A stretch of DNA of 64,000 bases from Erythrocercus mccallii (taxonomy: Eukaryota > Chordata > Aves > Passeriformes > Dicruridae): positions 501,670 to 565,669 of the forward strand of contig VZRG01000199.1 of the NCBI GenBank assembly GCA_013397435.1, read 5' to 3'. The stretch's first letter is position 1, and the number at the start of each line of letters is the position of its first letter. The position numbers were made by a program, and so were the translations under genes. Below the pieces are notes generated by a model, which did not search any database, had not been told where the DNA came from, and saw nothing but the letters and a program-made list of their open reading frames with translations. Positions 35,101 to 47,443 of the stretch are shown one piece after another.

Positions 35101-38100
35101 AACATATGCTAAGAAAATACTAATAGAAGTCCCACTAAAAATTAAAACAGGAGTAAAAAAGCAATTAAGATAGCTTTATGGATGTTTCATGTAGATGTTT
35201 TAATTAACTTAGAGTATGGGATTGCTTGCACTTAGTAGAAACAAGTAATTTTCCACTTCAGAAAAAGAAATTAAGAAGGAGGTTAAATGAGTTATGAGAT
35301 GAATAAGTTATTTAGCATGAAAACTCTAAAAACTTAACTAAAAATTTCTGGCATTCCAAATGTTTTGGTGCTAATGTTTCTTGACATTTTAAAATTACTG
35401 TCTTGCAAGCTGTAGTACTTATTCAAAGAAAAGCAATTTGACATATATCTCTGTTTAGGTTCCACACTTTGGGCCCTACAAAAGGATGATTTTCCAATTT
35501 AATTAAATACTACTTGATTAAAAAACTGTTTATGGTTAACTATGAGTGTCTGCTCTGCATTAATAGACATCTTTGTTGTATTGCTTAGGAAACAAACATA
35601 AATGCAGCATGACAACAAACATGATACTTTTCAGATAGCTTTTTTGCAAAGTTTTTGGACATTGCAAACAGAAGTTGGGAGTTAGGGTACCATGACTTCA
35701 TGAATTAAATTAAACCTTCCTTAAAAGATGAGTGTAGTAAAAATAGAGATGTTTTAAAATCTAAGTGCTTAAATGTATGGGGTGAAGTGTTGCTATATAC
35801 AAAGGGGGATGATTTCCAGAGGTCAAGTCTAAAAACACCCCCAAAATAACTCTTAAGAAACAGGAAATTAATGGTACACTATTTTAAGAAGAACAGGGAA
35901 AGAATCTAAAGTGTTTATGCTCTTTTACTGTCTACTGGGGAAGCATGATTAAGCAGTGATTAAATTTAGAAAAAAAAAGGCTTTTATACGCACAGTATTC
36001 AACAAACACATGATTAATCTAAAACAGTCTCAAGCCCAGTCTAAACTGCAAAGTGTTGTGCTGCTCAGTATAACCAAACCTGAGTTCCTTAGTTCCTCCA
36101 GATCAGAGACCATACCAGAGCCCAGCATTGCTGCTTTCTGGCCTCATGCCCAATTATTATTCCACCCATGAAACCAGGTGGTGGAGAAGGTCAAGCCTGG
36201 CTGGAATTCATTTCAGAGTAAGGCTGAGAAATAGCTGGGGATTCCGGGTCCTGAATTTCAGATCAATTCAGTGGTCTATTGGCCAATGAGACTGTAATTT
36301 ATTTTTACATGGCAGGGTGTAATTTAAGGTCCAAGATCATAGATACAGTTCTCAGCTCTGTAGGTCTTGAGTAACTACAGATTGTACTAACAAATTGAAA
36401 CTAATTTTAACTAGTTGACTTGCATTTATTCAGCAGTGCAGCCTGCTAATTTTCTAGGTTACTAGTTCACTAATTCATTAATTTAGCACAGAGTAACCAC
36501 AGGTCCCCAATAACAGGCTGATGCTATAGTACCCAGACTAGCTCGTTTAGAGCTAACATAGGCCTGCTTATGGAAAGTTGCACCTGGATCTTTGTCTGCA
36601 GTGGACATTTAAAAAAATTCAGGAAGGCATGTTTGTTCCTGACAACAAAAGTCTAAGATTACTGTGATGAAACTCTGAAGCATTTTTTCTCAGACTGAGG
36701 AAAAGATAAGAGTTACACAAGGCCACTGATGTCCAAAAATAGGGCAGGAGAGGAAGCATGGCTTATACTTTTATACCTTGCAATCTCTTCCTGAAAAAGT
36801 CATTTTAGGAAATGTTCTTGAAGTCCCAAGTCTAGTCTTATCTGCCTAGCTAAGTGGATAAAATTAAAGTCATTTGGTATCCATCCTATCTATTTAGCAG
36901 AGTGAACATCAGTTGCAGCATGTGCACAGTGATACTATTCTGTGGCCTTGCACACTTCAAAACAACTTCTGTTTTTGTCTGTCTGCTTACTCTTTTTCCA
37001 TGAAGGACCATACAGCAGTTTAAGTCCCTGTTTTCACATGACTTTCTCCATTTCTGTACAGCTATTCCATTTAAGCAATGCAAAAAGAGACTTGTGGGAC
37101 AGCTGGGTCCGGGCATGCTGTGAGCTAGCTTGAGACTTGCACAACCTTCTAGTGGTCCTCTAAGGTGAGCACAAGGAAAAAGATAATTCAGGGTGGCAAA
37201 CTCTTACAGATAAACACTTTTTGTGTTTATTAGACTTTTTTTAAGTCTGATAATAAAAGAATCAAGCAGGGAGTCATTCAATATCAGAAAAAGAAAATAA
37301 AGTACATCTGTGTTCACATCCATTCACATTGGACAGCTTTTGAGGCAGAACAGTTTGTATCAGATTTTAGACTGGGGCAAAAAGGGCTGTACTGTAAGAA
37401 ATTCCTTCAGCAGAGGTAGTGGAGTGTTAACTGCGATGTGGAGCAGGTCTCAAAACAACCAAATAGACAGAGACCATGACATTACCAAAGGACAGACTCA
37501 CACAGAAACAGAACTGATAACAGCCATTGCATAAAATGGATAGGATTACAGCATCACCACAACATTACCAGCTATTAATTAGTATGGATAGCAGACGGTG
37601 TAGTATGACTGCTCCTTTGGTTAAGGACAGGAGTTGTTACTTCTGTTTCCTTTTTCCCTTTGGGACCCTTATTCTATTGGGTATGTGCACATTGAACACA
37701 ATATAAATTCCAACTGGTGAAAATTTACTTATGCAATTAACAATTTTCTCTAGGCATGGTTTAACTAGTAACAATTAAACTTACTGAAAGCTGGGATTGG
37801 ATGCTTAGTGAGAACCAAGTGCCTACCTTTTTATCTACACCTGAATTTTGTGAGTGTCACACAGGTACTAGCATTAAAGCACTGTTCCAGGGAGTGCCCA
37901 TGCTAAATCCCACTTGTGTTAAGTGAAGAAATAATTTTGTATTTGCTGTGTCTGGTCTCTTGTCTCTTTTAGTTCACAGGATGCCTTCCAGCCAAAAAGA
38001 TAAGAATCAGGTTTATTTTTAGTTAATCTTAGCATTATAATTCAGGATGCTTTTAATGTTCAGTTCTGTGTTTTCCCTGTTCTTGCTTGATGAGTCTTAC

Positions 38101-39251
38101 AAATGACTGAAATATGAGGAAAACCACAGCAGTCAATGAAACTGTTGGAGAGAACTCCCTGTATCTGTTCTACAGCTTACTATCCCCATTCAGTGGCTGG
38201 GTAATTGCCTGCTAGACTAAAATGGTCTTCTACCAGATACTAGGAAAAGTTGTTTCCTCTTCCAGTCTGGGATCTCCAAATGATTAATATATTCTCATGG
38301 CACTGCTGTTTGAAACCTTAACTGGTAAACATCCCTTTTATGTGACAGCTCCTGTCCCTAAGCCAAGGCCTCCCTAACCATCAGAGTCTCTGTGTAAGAA
38401 TGCATTAATATGAAACACTATACATACAACACTGTACATTGGCAGCAAGGGATACAACTGTTTCTGAATAGAAAAAAGAGATTAAATGAAAGCACAATAG
38501 GCACATAAAATATTAATTTAAGGCTCAGCATGATACAAAGTGTTATAGGGTAACACTTTTTTTCTTTCTTCTCTCTGTGGGCTTAATCAGATACACATTT
38601 GGTGAAAAGAACGTTTCTCCAACAACAATTAAAAAAAACCCCAACAAAAAAAAACCCAACAAAGATTTAAGGATAACTTGCTACAAATAAACCTTGGACA
38701 AGGACTGGCCTAATGTGTATCTTGAGTTCTGAAAAGGGAGATGAGAAGTAGTTGCCAATTTTTTAGAGAACAACTGGAAAGTTAGAATACATATTACAAA
38801 ATCAAGTACAGTTCCTTGAGTTGGTCTTTCCCCTCACATCCAATAAGCTGCAGCACCCACGTTTTTACCAGATAATATACAAGGGATATGTATATCCCAT
38901 AATTAGGTTCTTCAGCTGGCTAGGCAGTTCCAGATTTTAAAGAGTAATAGCCAATCATTAAATCCTGAAATGAAAGAGTATTTCGACATATGTAATTCTT
39001 TTATGTGGGGACCAGGCTAACTCTAGAGAAAAGGATAATAGTATGCTGGCAATGCAGACTTCCATCGCAGTTGAGATTGATTTCAGTGCAAATAAGATTT
39101 CTGTATATTTTTTTATTTGCAGGTAAATTCCCAGTACTATTTCATATAGCACTTTAGTTTGCAACAGTTCCTAATCTTGAACTATGTATTATTTTGGGGA
39201 AAAGAAAGGACAAGGAGCCTTATTCAAAAATTTGATCAGGGCAGGCAAAGA

Positions 39252-39335
39252 TCATAGTCTCTTAGAATTGTTTACGTTGGAACAGACCTTTAAGATCATA
39301 GGTCCAACCATTATTATAACCAGAACACTGTTAGA
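39252..39335 (-). mobile_element. CR1 LINE 3'-end fragment
   Basis: The plus strand reads GATCATAGTCTCTTAGAAT, then GTTGGAACAGACCTTTAAGA, then GGTCCAACCATTA. This is the reverse complement of the avian CR1 3' tail (the usual form contains 'aggtcttttccaac' and the terminal 'attctatg' units). It is short and 5'-truncated, as is usual for CR1. Confidence 0.75.
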
Positions 39336-41008
39336 TAAATTGGTGCGAACAAAAAACTATGAACATTATCATATTTCCACATGGATTTCAATTACAGTTC
39401 AAAGGAAGAGACAGAAAAGGCACTCAGTTCTCCTAGGTTTTCAATGATGACGCATGCTGTGAGTGTATTGAGTTTGCAGTATTGTTTCTTGCTTCTGTTC
39501 CCATACAAATGGTCCAGTGCATTGTTCCACTGAATGCAAATAGTGCCAAGCATATTGGTAAACATGATTTGGATGTATCCTACCATCAACTAATCAGTTA
39601 CACGTTCTATCACCATTTTGCAATTGGTTCTTGCCATTCTGCTTTTTCCGCAGTTTTCTGCAATTTTGTGCTTACTTTAGGAATAATGCATAAATTGGGA
39701 CAGAGGAGGAGGTTTTGGGAAATGGACTTACATACCTATTGCAACTAGTATTTGAAGAAAATAAAACCCCTTATTTTCAAAACAAGTTAAAGTCAGGTAC
39801 TGAACAAAGAAAAAATCATTGTCCTACACAGGATTTCTTCCTCACTAGGAGCTGAACTAGCCATAATCCTTTAGTTTTGTGGTTTATCTGTACCAGGGCA
39901 GCCCTGCTAGTAAGGCACTGAGTCTTCTGGAAAATAGGTAAAAATCTTCATGGCTTAGAAGTTGTTGTAAATAGACAGACTTATTGTGTGAATATATTCT
40001 AACAGTGTAGTGATTTTAAAGGCCTGACTTAAGAGTGCAATGAATGCATACTCTTAGGTGACAATATTTACATTCTTAATGTTTATTGTAATAGTTTGCA
40101 GCTCTGAAGGCAGAAGCATGTGAATATTTCCTACCACAGTCATTTGTGTTACTACAATGAATGGCAAAGTGGGCGTAAAACATGATTAAATCAAACCCAA
40201 AAAAATCAAGCCCACGGAATTAATTTCTAAGAAACAATGCATGAAGCCAAATTGCAGTAGATTAATTCTCTCTGCTTTGAATGAACATAGCTGACTGTTT
40301 ATAAGATTATCACTGTGATTTGATGTTACACATCTTATAGTAGGAGCACAGGGAATTTCCCATGCCTAGAGGTAGATAATCAGTCTTTCTTTAGCTCTTT
40401 GAAAATAACAAGGTTCATTCATGTGTGCTCTTTGTGAAGGCTAGCAAGGTTGGCTAACAAGTTAAGCTATTTCTGCTTTTATTTTAACAATTAGCTGTAA
40501 GAGTTTCTGCTTTTGAAAAAATTCCTGTTGCTGTTTTACATGGTATAGATATGTTATAGACCTATGCAGACAGAATGAAACTGAATGACTGGTTCATACC
40601 AGTTATGAACCAGGCTGATAGTGCCTGTGACTATGAAGCTGGCTGACATTTCAATTTGTAAGACTCAGTTACTGCTAACTTTGTAAAACTTTAATAATAT
40701 AGAATGAAATATCCCATGCTGAGTAATGAAATAATTAATACTTTTAAAATAATGCTGTTTTGATAATATGAAAAGCATCCTCAGCCATTTCTCAGAAAAG
40801 CCCCTCTAGCCCAGTACTTCCTTGGATTCAGTATGTAGTCAAAGCTAATTAAGCAAAAGATGCAGTGTTCTGTGCATTAATGGCAAACAATAGTGTTCTG
40901 ATAACTGTAGCTACTAATGCACGTTGCCAGTGTAACTGAGCCATCCTTTACCAAATGGTTGCTTCCTATGGAAGAGGACAAATCTGCTGTGAAGATGAAG
41001 CTCTGGAC

Positions 41009-41026
41009 AGACAAACTTGTTTGTCT
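41009..41026. repeat. Short palindrome with a direct repeat of its left arm
   Basis: AGACAAAC-TT-GTTTGTCT forms an 8-bp stem with a 2-nt centre. The sequence CAGACAAACTTGTTT recurs at 41030-41044. Confidence 0.8.
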
Positions 41027-44000
41027 ACCCAGACAAACTTGTTTGGCCAGTGCTTCTTTACTGGCCATTCCCCTCACAGAAGTTTATTTCAGAATGCATT
41101 GTAATCTGAAAGTTTGTAAAGGAACACTGGTCCTCAGTGAGCAGCAGTGGGGTAATCGTTGTTAATTTCCCAGAAGGGTGCTGGCAAGGGCGTTGTAGCG
41201 ATGTCACACTGCGGGATGTGTGAAGAAAGGATGTTTGGGGTACTACTGACATAACATGGCATCATCCTACCAGTCAGCTGGTGTCTGATTTTTCTGAAGG
41301 CTGTGAAAACATCTTGTATCAAGTAAAAGTACAGGGGAGGTTACAGGGAAGAAAGAAGCTTTATTCTTCCAGAGAAAATGAGTCCATTGCTTCCTCTTAC
41401 ATTACACTTAAGGTTTATCCCTTACTGTTTTCATTGTGACTATTATTTGCGTAGTCCAAGTGTAGAGAAAGGGAAACAGGGTAAGGCCTGCATCTGATTT
41501 CTAATGGATTCTCATCTCACCGGTTGGCAATCCCTACCTTTGAGTAGGAGGCTGAGATTTCACAGAAAGAGGCCTTAATATCAAAGATGTGCCATTGAAA
41601 TCCTTAGGAAAATCTGCTTAAATGTGGGCAGATTATGAGACTTTGTAAAACAGCATTTTGCACACGTTGGAGACGTGAGGGTTTAATAATTAAGTTTGAA
41701 AATATTCCATGCTTACTTAGCAGATGAATCTCTCACATGCATGACCAGGCTGCTTAGCTGCCAATCAGAAGAAATAGTAGGACTGAATCTAAAACACCAC
41801 TGCATCACTGCTGAGAAACTTCTGCTATAATTGGTGGTGTTGAGTTGAACAGAAAACTGAGAGCAGTTGCTAATCTTTCAGTTATCCTTTCTTCCCTTGC
41901 TGACCTGTAATCAGCATGAAAGAAGAAACCATCCAATTTAAACGAACAATAATAAAAAAAGACAATATATTTGAAAAAGAGATGAAGCAGGCCAAGATGA
42001 GAAGGGCAAGCTGGGTAAAGAGCTGGGAACAAGGAGGGGAGTCTAATGAAGAAATTTAAGACAAGAACCCAGGAAACCAGAGGAAGTTTAATTGAAGGGG
42101 TGTTTGGGAGCCTGCTGGAAGTAATGGGGGAAGCTAGGATGAATCATTCTGAAAACCTGAGTGCTTCAACACTAGAAGAAATATTTTCATTAAAATATTG
42201 CCAGTCTGTTTCAATTCTATTTCAGATCTGAGTTAAGTCATGCCAGTTCATGCCCTATTTTAGACAACATTCAATACATATCTGGGTTGATGCAGCTATT
42301 TCTGGGCACAGGTTAGTCTTTAATTTCATGTCAAATTGGTGTTAAACCAGTCTGCTTTGTCCTTCATGTCTTTCTTCTTTTATTAGTAATCCAAATTAAC
42401 TTGATCAACAAGAGTTCTCTACCAATGTAAACTCTGTGTAGCTGGCATGCACGATACCATGTTATAGATGAAGAAAATTAGTCAGGTGAGTCATGTAATT
42501 TGCTTTTGGAAGGGCACAGTGAATCAGTGAATGAGCCAGAAATCTAAACTGAGGAATTTCTAACCTCGGTTTTTTTTGGAAATCCCAACTCATGCTTCCT
42601 GCTATTTTTTTCTCATTACACTGCTGAGATAACAGCCTACTTTTCTTGTTTAACTTGTGCAATGCTCCTATTAATGTTAACTGGTTATACTTAGGCACTG
42701 ATGAGCCAATAGTCTTGACCTTACAAGAAACTCGGCTATTTAGTTACTGTTGCTTAATCCTTCCTGTCTGTAAATTTGTTGTCTGTGTTGCTCAAAACCA
42801 AGCTGAGAATTGTCCTCTTTGCTTTGTTTACACACTAGAGGAGGAAAAACCCACTCTGGTAGACAGAAAATTTTTCAAATGAGTAAGAGAAGGACAGACT
42901 CGTTTGTATGCCTACTTGGGTGTGTCATACTTAAAGAAATTCAGAATGGGGGTGGGAACTGAAGGAACAAGAGACAACAATGAAAGGCGAGAGGATGAGA
43001 AGGCTGGACTTGCATATTAATGAGAGCTTGCCTGTAATTGGGAATTTCCTTTCACTACATTTTTCTCTTTCCTTTTTCCACCACTTACCGTTTTGTTGGG
43101 TTTTTTCTTCCTCTGCCTTATGTGTTATTTCATGTTTGTTCCATTCTGTGCAAGAGCAGTGTGAAGTTGGCTCATATTCTGATTTCTGAGAAGTGCAGAA
43201 ATAAGGATATGAGTCCATGCTACTACAGAGTGGGAAAAGCAGTGCTAAAAGGAAGTGGTACAGAAATCAGTGCAAAATTTTCTAACATCCCTCTGCTGAA
43301 GGAAGAATTTTCAGTTATTCTCAGATGGATGACAGCATCATGTTTACAGGACTGCTGCTAGGTAACTTCTTATACTGTACAAAAGGAAAAGTTAGTCTTC
43401 ATATGTAAGGGGATATTTCAAAGCTAGATCAAAAGGAAACAAACCAAACATCTGTGGGTATCAGGTCCAAACTATATTATAGACAGCCAGAAATACCATT
43501 CCATAATTTGATACTTAATGCTTCTTCTCTCTTGATGTTTGCACCTAAGATCACCTAAATCTGCTGTTGTCCCTCCCTTCAGCATAGGTCATATCACCTC
43601 ACAGCGCTTTTCCCCTGAGTGAATGAGCTCTATGGTAATCCCTGCAACAAATCAGACACCTGTTCCCATAAAGTGTTCAGAGAGACAGGCAGATACATTC
43701 TGACTCAGTCCACCTTTATGTTGTACACTGATTTTGCAAATGCTGCCTTTTGCTATTTAGTCTATCTTCTCTCTTGGCTCATCATTTCCTTTTGAAAAAT
43801 ATGTATATTTAAATAAAGATGGAAAATTTCCCTGAAATGAGTGGATTCAAATAAACAAGGTAGACTCTTTCTTAACAAGCGCATAAATAAAACTATTCTT
43901 GTAATTTTTTAAAAATTTCATTTACTATTTATGTTCTCAGCGAGTAATTCTCTTGAGTCTGAGAAATAGGGTGGGGTTTTGTTGGTTTTTATTTTTTCAT

Positions 44001-44782
44001 TCTCTGAAATATGTTTAGCTCCTACTGACCTTAATTTACTCTCCGTCAGTTAATTGCACATGGTAATCCTCTATACATACATAGAGTCTCATTTTTTTTG
44101 CAGTTCTGCATGATCATCCTGAGTGACACTTGGCAGGATAGGGCAGGAAGAAAACAACAAAACTCTGATAGAATACAGTCCCCAAATATGTTTCCACTAG
44201 AACTGAATGAAACTGTGTGTGTGGTATACACCCACCAGGTCCTAACAATTCCTTTCTCTGTATGCTGGCAGATTGTTCCTTTGCCCTGATTATGTTGCTG
44301 ACATTCTGCTCGTGAGGGAAATTCCTTCCTGACTCCAGATCTGGTGGATTTATAATCCTGTTGATGTAAGCAAAGCTCCCTGTACTTATCTAAGACCCAA
44401 TTGTCCAATCAATTCTACATATAAAATTCCTGTTAAAATAAGTAGAATGGCACACAAGTTGCTGAAAAGATGGTCAGGACCCTGGTATGGTTTCTGCTCT
44501 AGAACCATAGCTACAATACAGCTCTAATGCAGCACTGCCCTGACAAAGAAAAAAAGCAAGTGGTACTGTTTTCTCCATCATCAGCTGCTTGTCTCTCTCA
44601 TTCTCTACACAGGAACAAGAATTCATGCAGGCCCACAGTTTAACCAGTGAAGCTAAAATTGGCCTGGAAACAATGAGTAAATATACAGTCTGCTTTCTTA
44701 ACATTCAGCTATTACTAATTTTCATGCACCTAAACTTCCTCAGCAGAAAGCCTTCAAAATTTCAACAAAGCCTTCTGTTACC

Positions 44783-44848
44783 TAATCTATCACACTGAAC
44801 TAAAAGAATACAGTATAATCTATCACACTGAACTAAAAGAATACAGTA
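44783..44848. repeat. 33-bp perfect tandem duplication
   Basis: Two identical adjacent copies, 44783-44815 and 44816-44848, in AT-rich intergenic sequence. Confidence 0.95.
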
Positions 44849-45985
44849 AGGGAGAAATGTAACCTACCAGCATTGCATTACTGGTAGCGGTTTATATTGG
44901 AAATGTTTATTTCCTGTATACTTTTATGATGGAGGGTGGGACATAGAAAATGTTTTGATTTAGAAATGCAGCTGGGGTGCCTCATGAGGGCTGCAGTGTA
45001 CAAACTTCATGGTCCTACTGTTTTCTGTTCACCAGGCTCTCTAGTCAGACAAAAAAGCATTATACAGTATAGTCCATCATTTTGGGTTGTCTAGCTTTAT
45101 CTTTGTGGCTCTACCCCTCCTAAGCTGAACTAACCAGACCTAGGGATTCAATTTTCTGTCTAGATGAAATCTCAATGATCCAATTACTTAAGACCAGCAA
45201 TTACTGCGAGTTCCCTTCACTCTCATAATGCCTTGACTGCAGCTGCTTTTAGGATCATCCTTATGGATTCCTTGTGTTGCCATTTCAGTAGGCAGTTTTT
45301 CATCAAAATTTAATGACCATCGCCTGTTATCTTTCAGTTGCTACGCCTTGAAATTCCAGTGCCACGTGAAGATAAGCCAGACAAATGTCACACAGACTGG
45401 AGCTTTGGATCTGACCCAGATCATAGCTGGCCCCAGGCATTAAGGTATAGATGGCACAAAATTTCAGTCATAACACTGTCAAGCACTGAGCCGGGCTGTG
45501 CACAGCTCAAGTAAGAAGGGACAGTGTTCAGTGGTCATTACTATGCCAAATCTGAGCAGTGTCTGGTACCTTGGGCAACAAGATGCCGTTGGCAGGAAAA
45601 AACCAATTGCCAAGAGTTGTCCGTCATGCTAATCAAACAACTTAGTGAGAATCAGAATTACGGAAATCTAATTTCCCTGGATTTGGCCACGAGGTTAATT
45701 GGTTCTGGCATCTCACCCCACACAAGTTTCGGGACAAGCTAAAGCTGATCTCACCCCAGCTGCTGCCGTGAGAGAGCCCAACGCCTCTCTCCTGTGCCCC
45801 TTGCCACACCTCCCAACGAGGCACAGCAATAGGGCGGATCGCTCCGCTACTCAGACCGCGAACAAAAACTTGGCAAATTTAATTCCCATTTGGCCCGGCA
45901 GCCCGACAAAGCCCCACCTCGGCGGCGTCCGCGGGGCCGCCTCAGGTGCGCCCGCCCGCGCCACCTGCCGCGCCGCGCCCCGCCC

Positions 45986-46300
45986 NNNNNNNNNNNNNNN
46001 NNNNNNNNNNNNNNNNNNNNNNNNNNNNNNNNNNNNNNNNNNNNNNNNNNNNNNNNNNNNNNNNNNNNNNNNNNNNNNNNNNNNNNNNNNNNNNNNNNNN
46101 NNNNNNNNNNNNNNNNNNNNNNNNNNNNNNNNNNNNNNNNNNNNNNNNNNNNNNNNNNNNNNNNNNNNNNNNNNNNNNNNNNNNNNNNNNNNNNNNNNNN
46201 NNNNNNNNNNNNNNNNNNNNNNNNNNNNNNNNNNNNNNNNNNNNNNNNNNNNNNNNNNNNNNNNNNNNNNNNNNNNNNNNNNNNNNNNNNNNNNNNNNNN
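45986..46300. other. Assembly gap (315 N)
   Basis: N run in the SRPK2 CpG island. The upstream exon with the start codon (family N-terminus M-S-S-R-K) is expected in or near it. Confidence 0.99.
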
Positions 46301-46355
46301 GCGCGGCCGCCGCCGCCGCTCACGCCGGCTCCCGACTATTCTTTTCTCCCGGCAG

Positions 46356-46440
46356 TGCTGGCCCTGCAGGCCCGCAGGCGGCGGCCCAAGCAGTCCGCGG
46401 CGGCCGGCAGAAGGGACAAGCACCCGGCGCCCCACAAAAA
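46356..46440 (+). CDS. SRPK2: SRPK2 (SR-protein kinase 2) N-terminal coding exon, partial gene
   Basis: SRPK2 phosphorylates Arg-Ser repeats of splicing factors. The exon lies between an acceptor after TTCTTTTCTCCCGGCAG and a donor AAAAA|GTGAGT. It encodes VLALQARRRRPKQSAAAG and then RRDKHPAPHKK, which lines up with the human SRPK2 N-terminus (VLAIQARKRRPK...EKHPKK after MSSRK) and less well with SRPK1. Phase in is 1 (two bases complete the Val codon) and phase out is 2. The kinase-domain exons are not in the window. The position next to PUS7 supports SRPK2 over SRPK1. The segment is more GC-rich and a few residues longer than the human one. Confidence 0.8.
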
Positions 46441-47426
46441 GTGAGTACGGGGACCCCCGACCCGCCGGGACGGAGCCTCCCCCCGCGACCCCTCCGTTGT
46501 CTGCGCGTCCCTCGCGCGTCGCTCCCGGCGCCCCGTAACCCCCTGCGGGCCGTCCCGGCTGCCCGGTCCCGCCGCCCGCGGGACACACGGCGGCTCCCCG
46601 GTAGGGCACAGCACCCGCCCGGGCCCGGCCCTCCCACCCAGGGAGGTGTCGCCACGGCTGCTCGGGGACCGTCCCCAGCCCGGGCGCCGGGCTCAGCATC
46701 CTTCGGGCAGGGCCGCCCGGTGCACCGCGCCAGGCACTCCGGCCGCCGGCTCTGAGAGCCCCCGGTTTGTCGGGGGTCTGCCCAGCCCACGTGTTCCTCT
46801 TGATTCTCCCTCCAGTTCTCTCATCTTTGTGGTCTCCTTTCCCAGTGCTCTCTGTTCCGAAATTTCTTTCTGCATCGTTGTCCCATCTATAGGCAGTTCT
46901 TTTCTCATCTTCCTCAGTACCATCAGACTATTTCCCCTTCCCACGTGTGTCTAATTGCCAGCGATGCTGATACCAGTATCTCTTTGGTTTGTTTTAAGTT
47001 TCTGTTAATCTTACAGATGAAACAGAAGTTGTTGTCTGTTTTCCCCTTGTTGTCTTCTGCTAGCTCTTCATGTTCTTGTCACTGTCCAGTTGATCTTTTC
47101 TCATGATGCTTGTTCACTGAACCACATAGGAACGTTCTTCCATCTCTATGATGTTCACACTTTACTCTTTCCTGGGACAATGTGGCTTTGGACTATTTAA
47201 TTTTTGTCCTTGAAGGATTACAAGCTTCTGTCACTAACTTTCACTGTGTTTTGTTCAGTGTGACTTTATTGGTGACTCATTAAGTTCCCAATAGGCTTTT
47301 GTCTTTGTTTTCCTTACTTGGGGATCCAGTCTGCCTGCTTTGTTCTGACAGGGAAATAGGTCCTGATGTCACTCGTTCCCTTCTCCTCACAGTTGGCTAG
47401 TCTTAGAACTGAGAAGCACTGTGTAG

Positions 47427-47443
47427 TGGATGGATGGATGGAT
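47427..47443. repeat. (GGAT)n microsatellite, about four units
   Basis: TGGATGGATGGATGGAT at the start of the SRPK2 intron. Confidence 0.9.

Larger units (their letters stand above)
27600..45660. other. Intergenic region between the PUS7 and SRPK2 promoters
   Basis: About 18 kb with no coding gene that I can support. The ORFs are short and scattered on both strands. The only structured features are the A tract at 32071, a CR1 tail at 39252, a palindrome at 41009 and a 33-bp duplication at 44783. An E-box CACGTG lies at 45363-45368. Enhancers or noncoding transcripts could be present but cannot be seen by eye. Confidence 0.6.
45880..46780 (+). promoter_or_regulatory. SRPK2: CpG island, SRPK2 promoter / first exons
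   Basis: GC/CpG-dense sequence on both sides of an N gap, with the SRPK2 coding exon inside it. E-boxes CACGTG lie at 46788-46793 and 46942-46947 on its downstream side. The long ORFs on both strands over this island are GC artefacts. Confidence 0.75.

Noticed and set aside
45699..46790. Long open frames across the SRPK2 gap
   Set aside because: Same artefact of Ns and GC content. Only the spliced exon 46356-46440 is supported.
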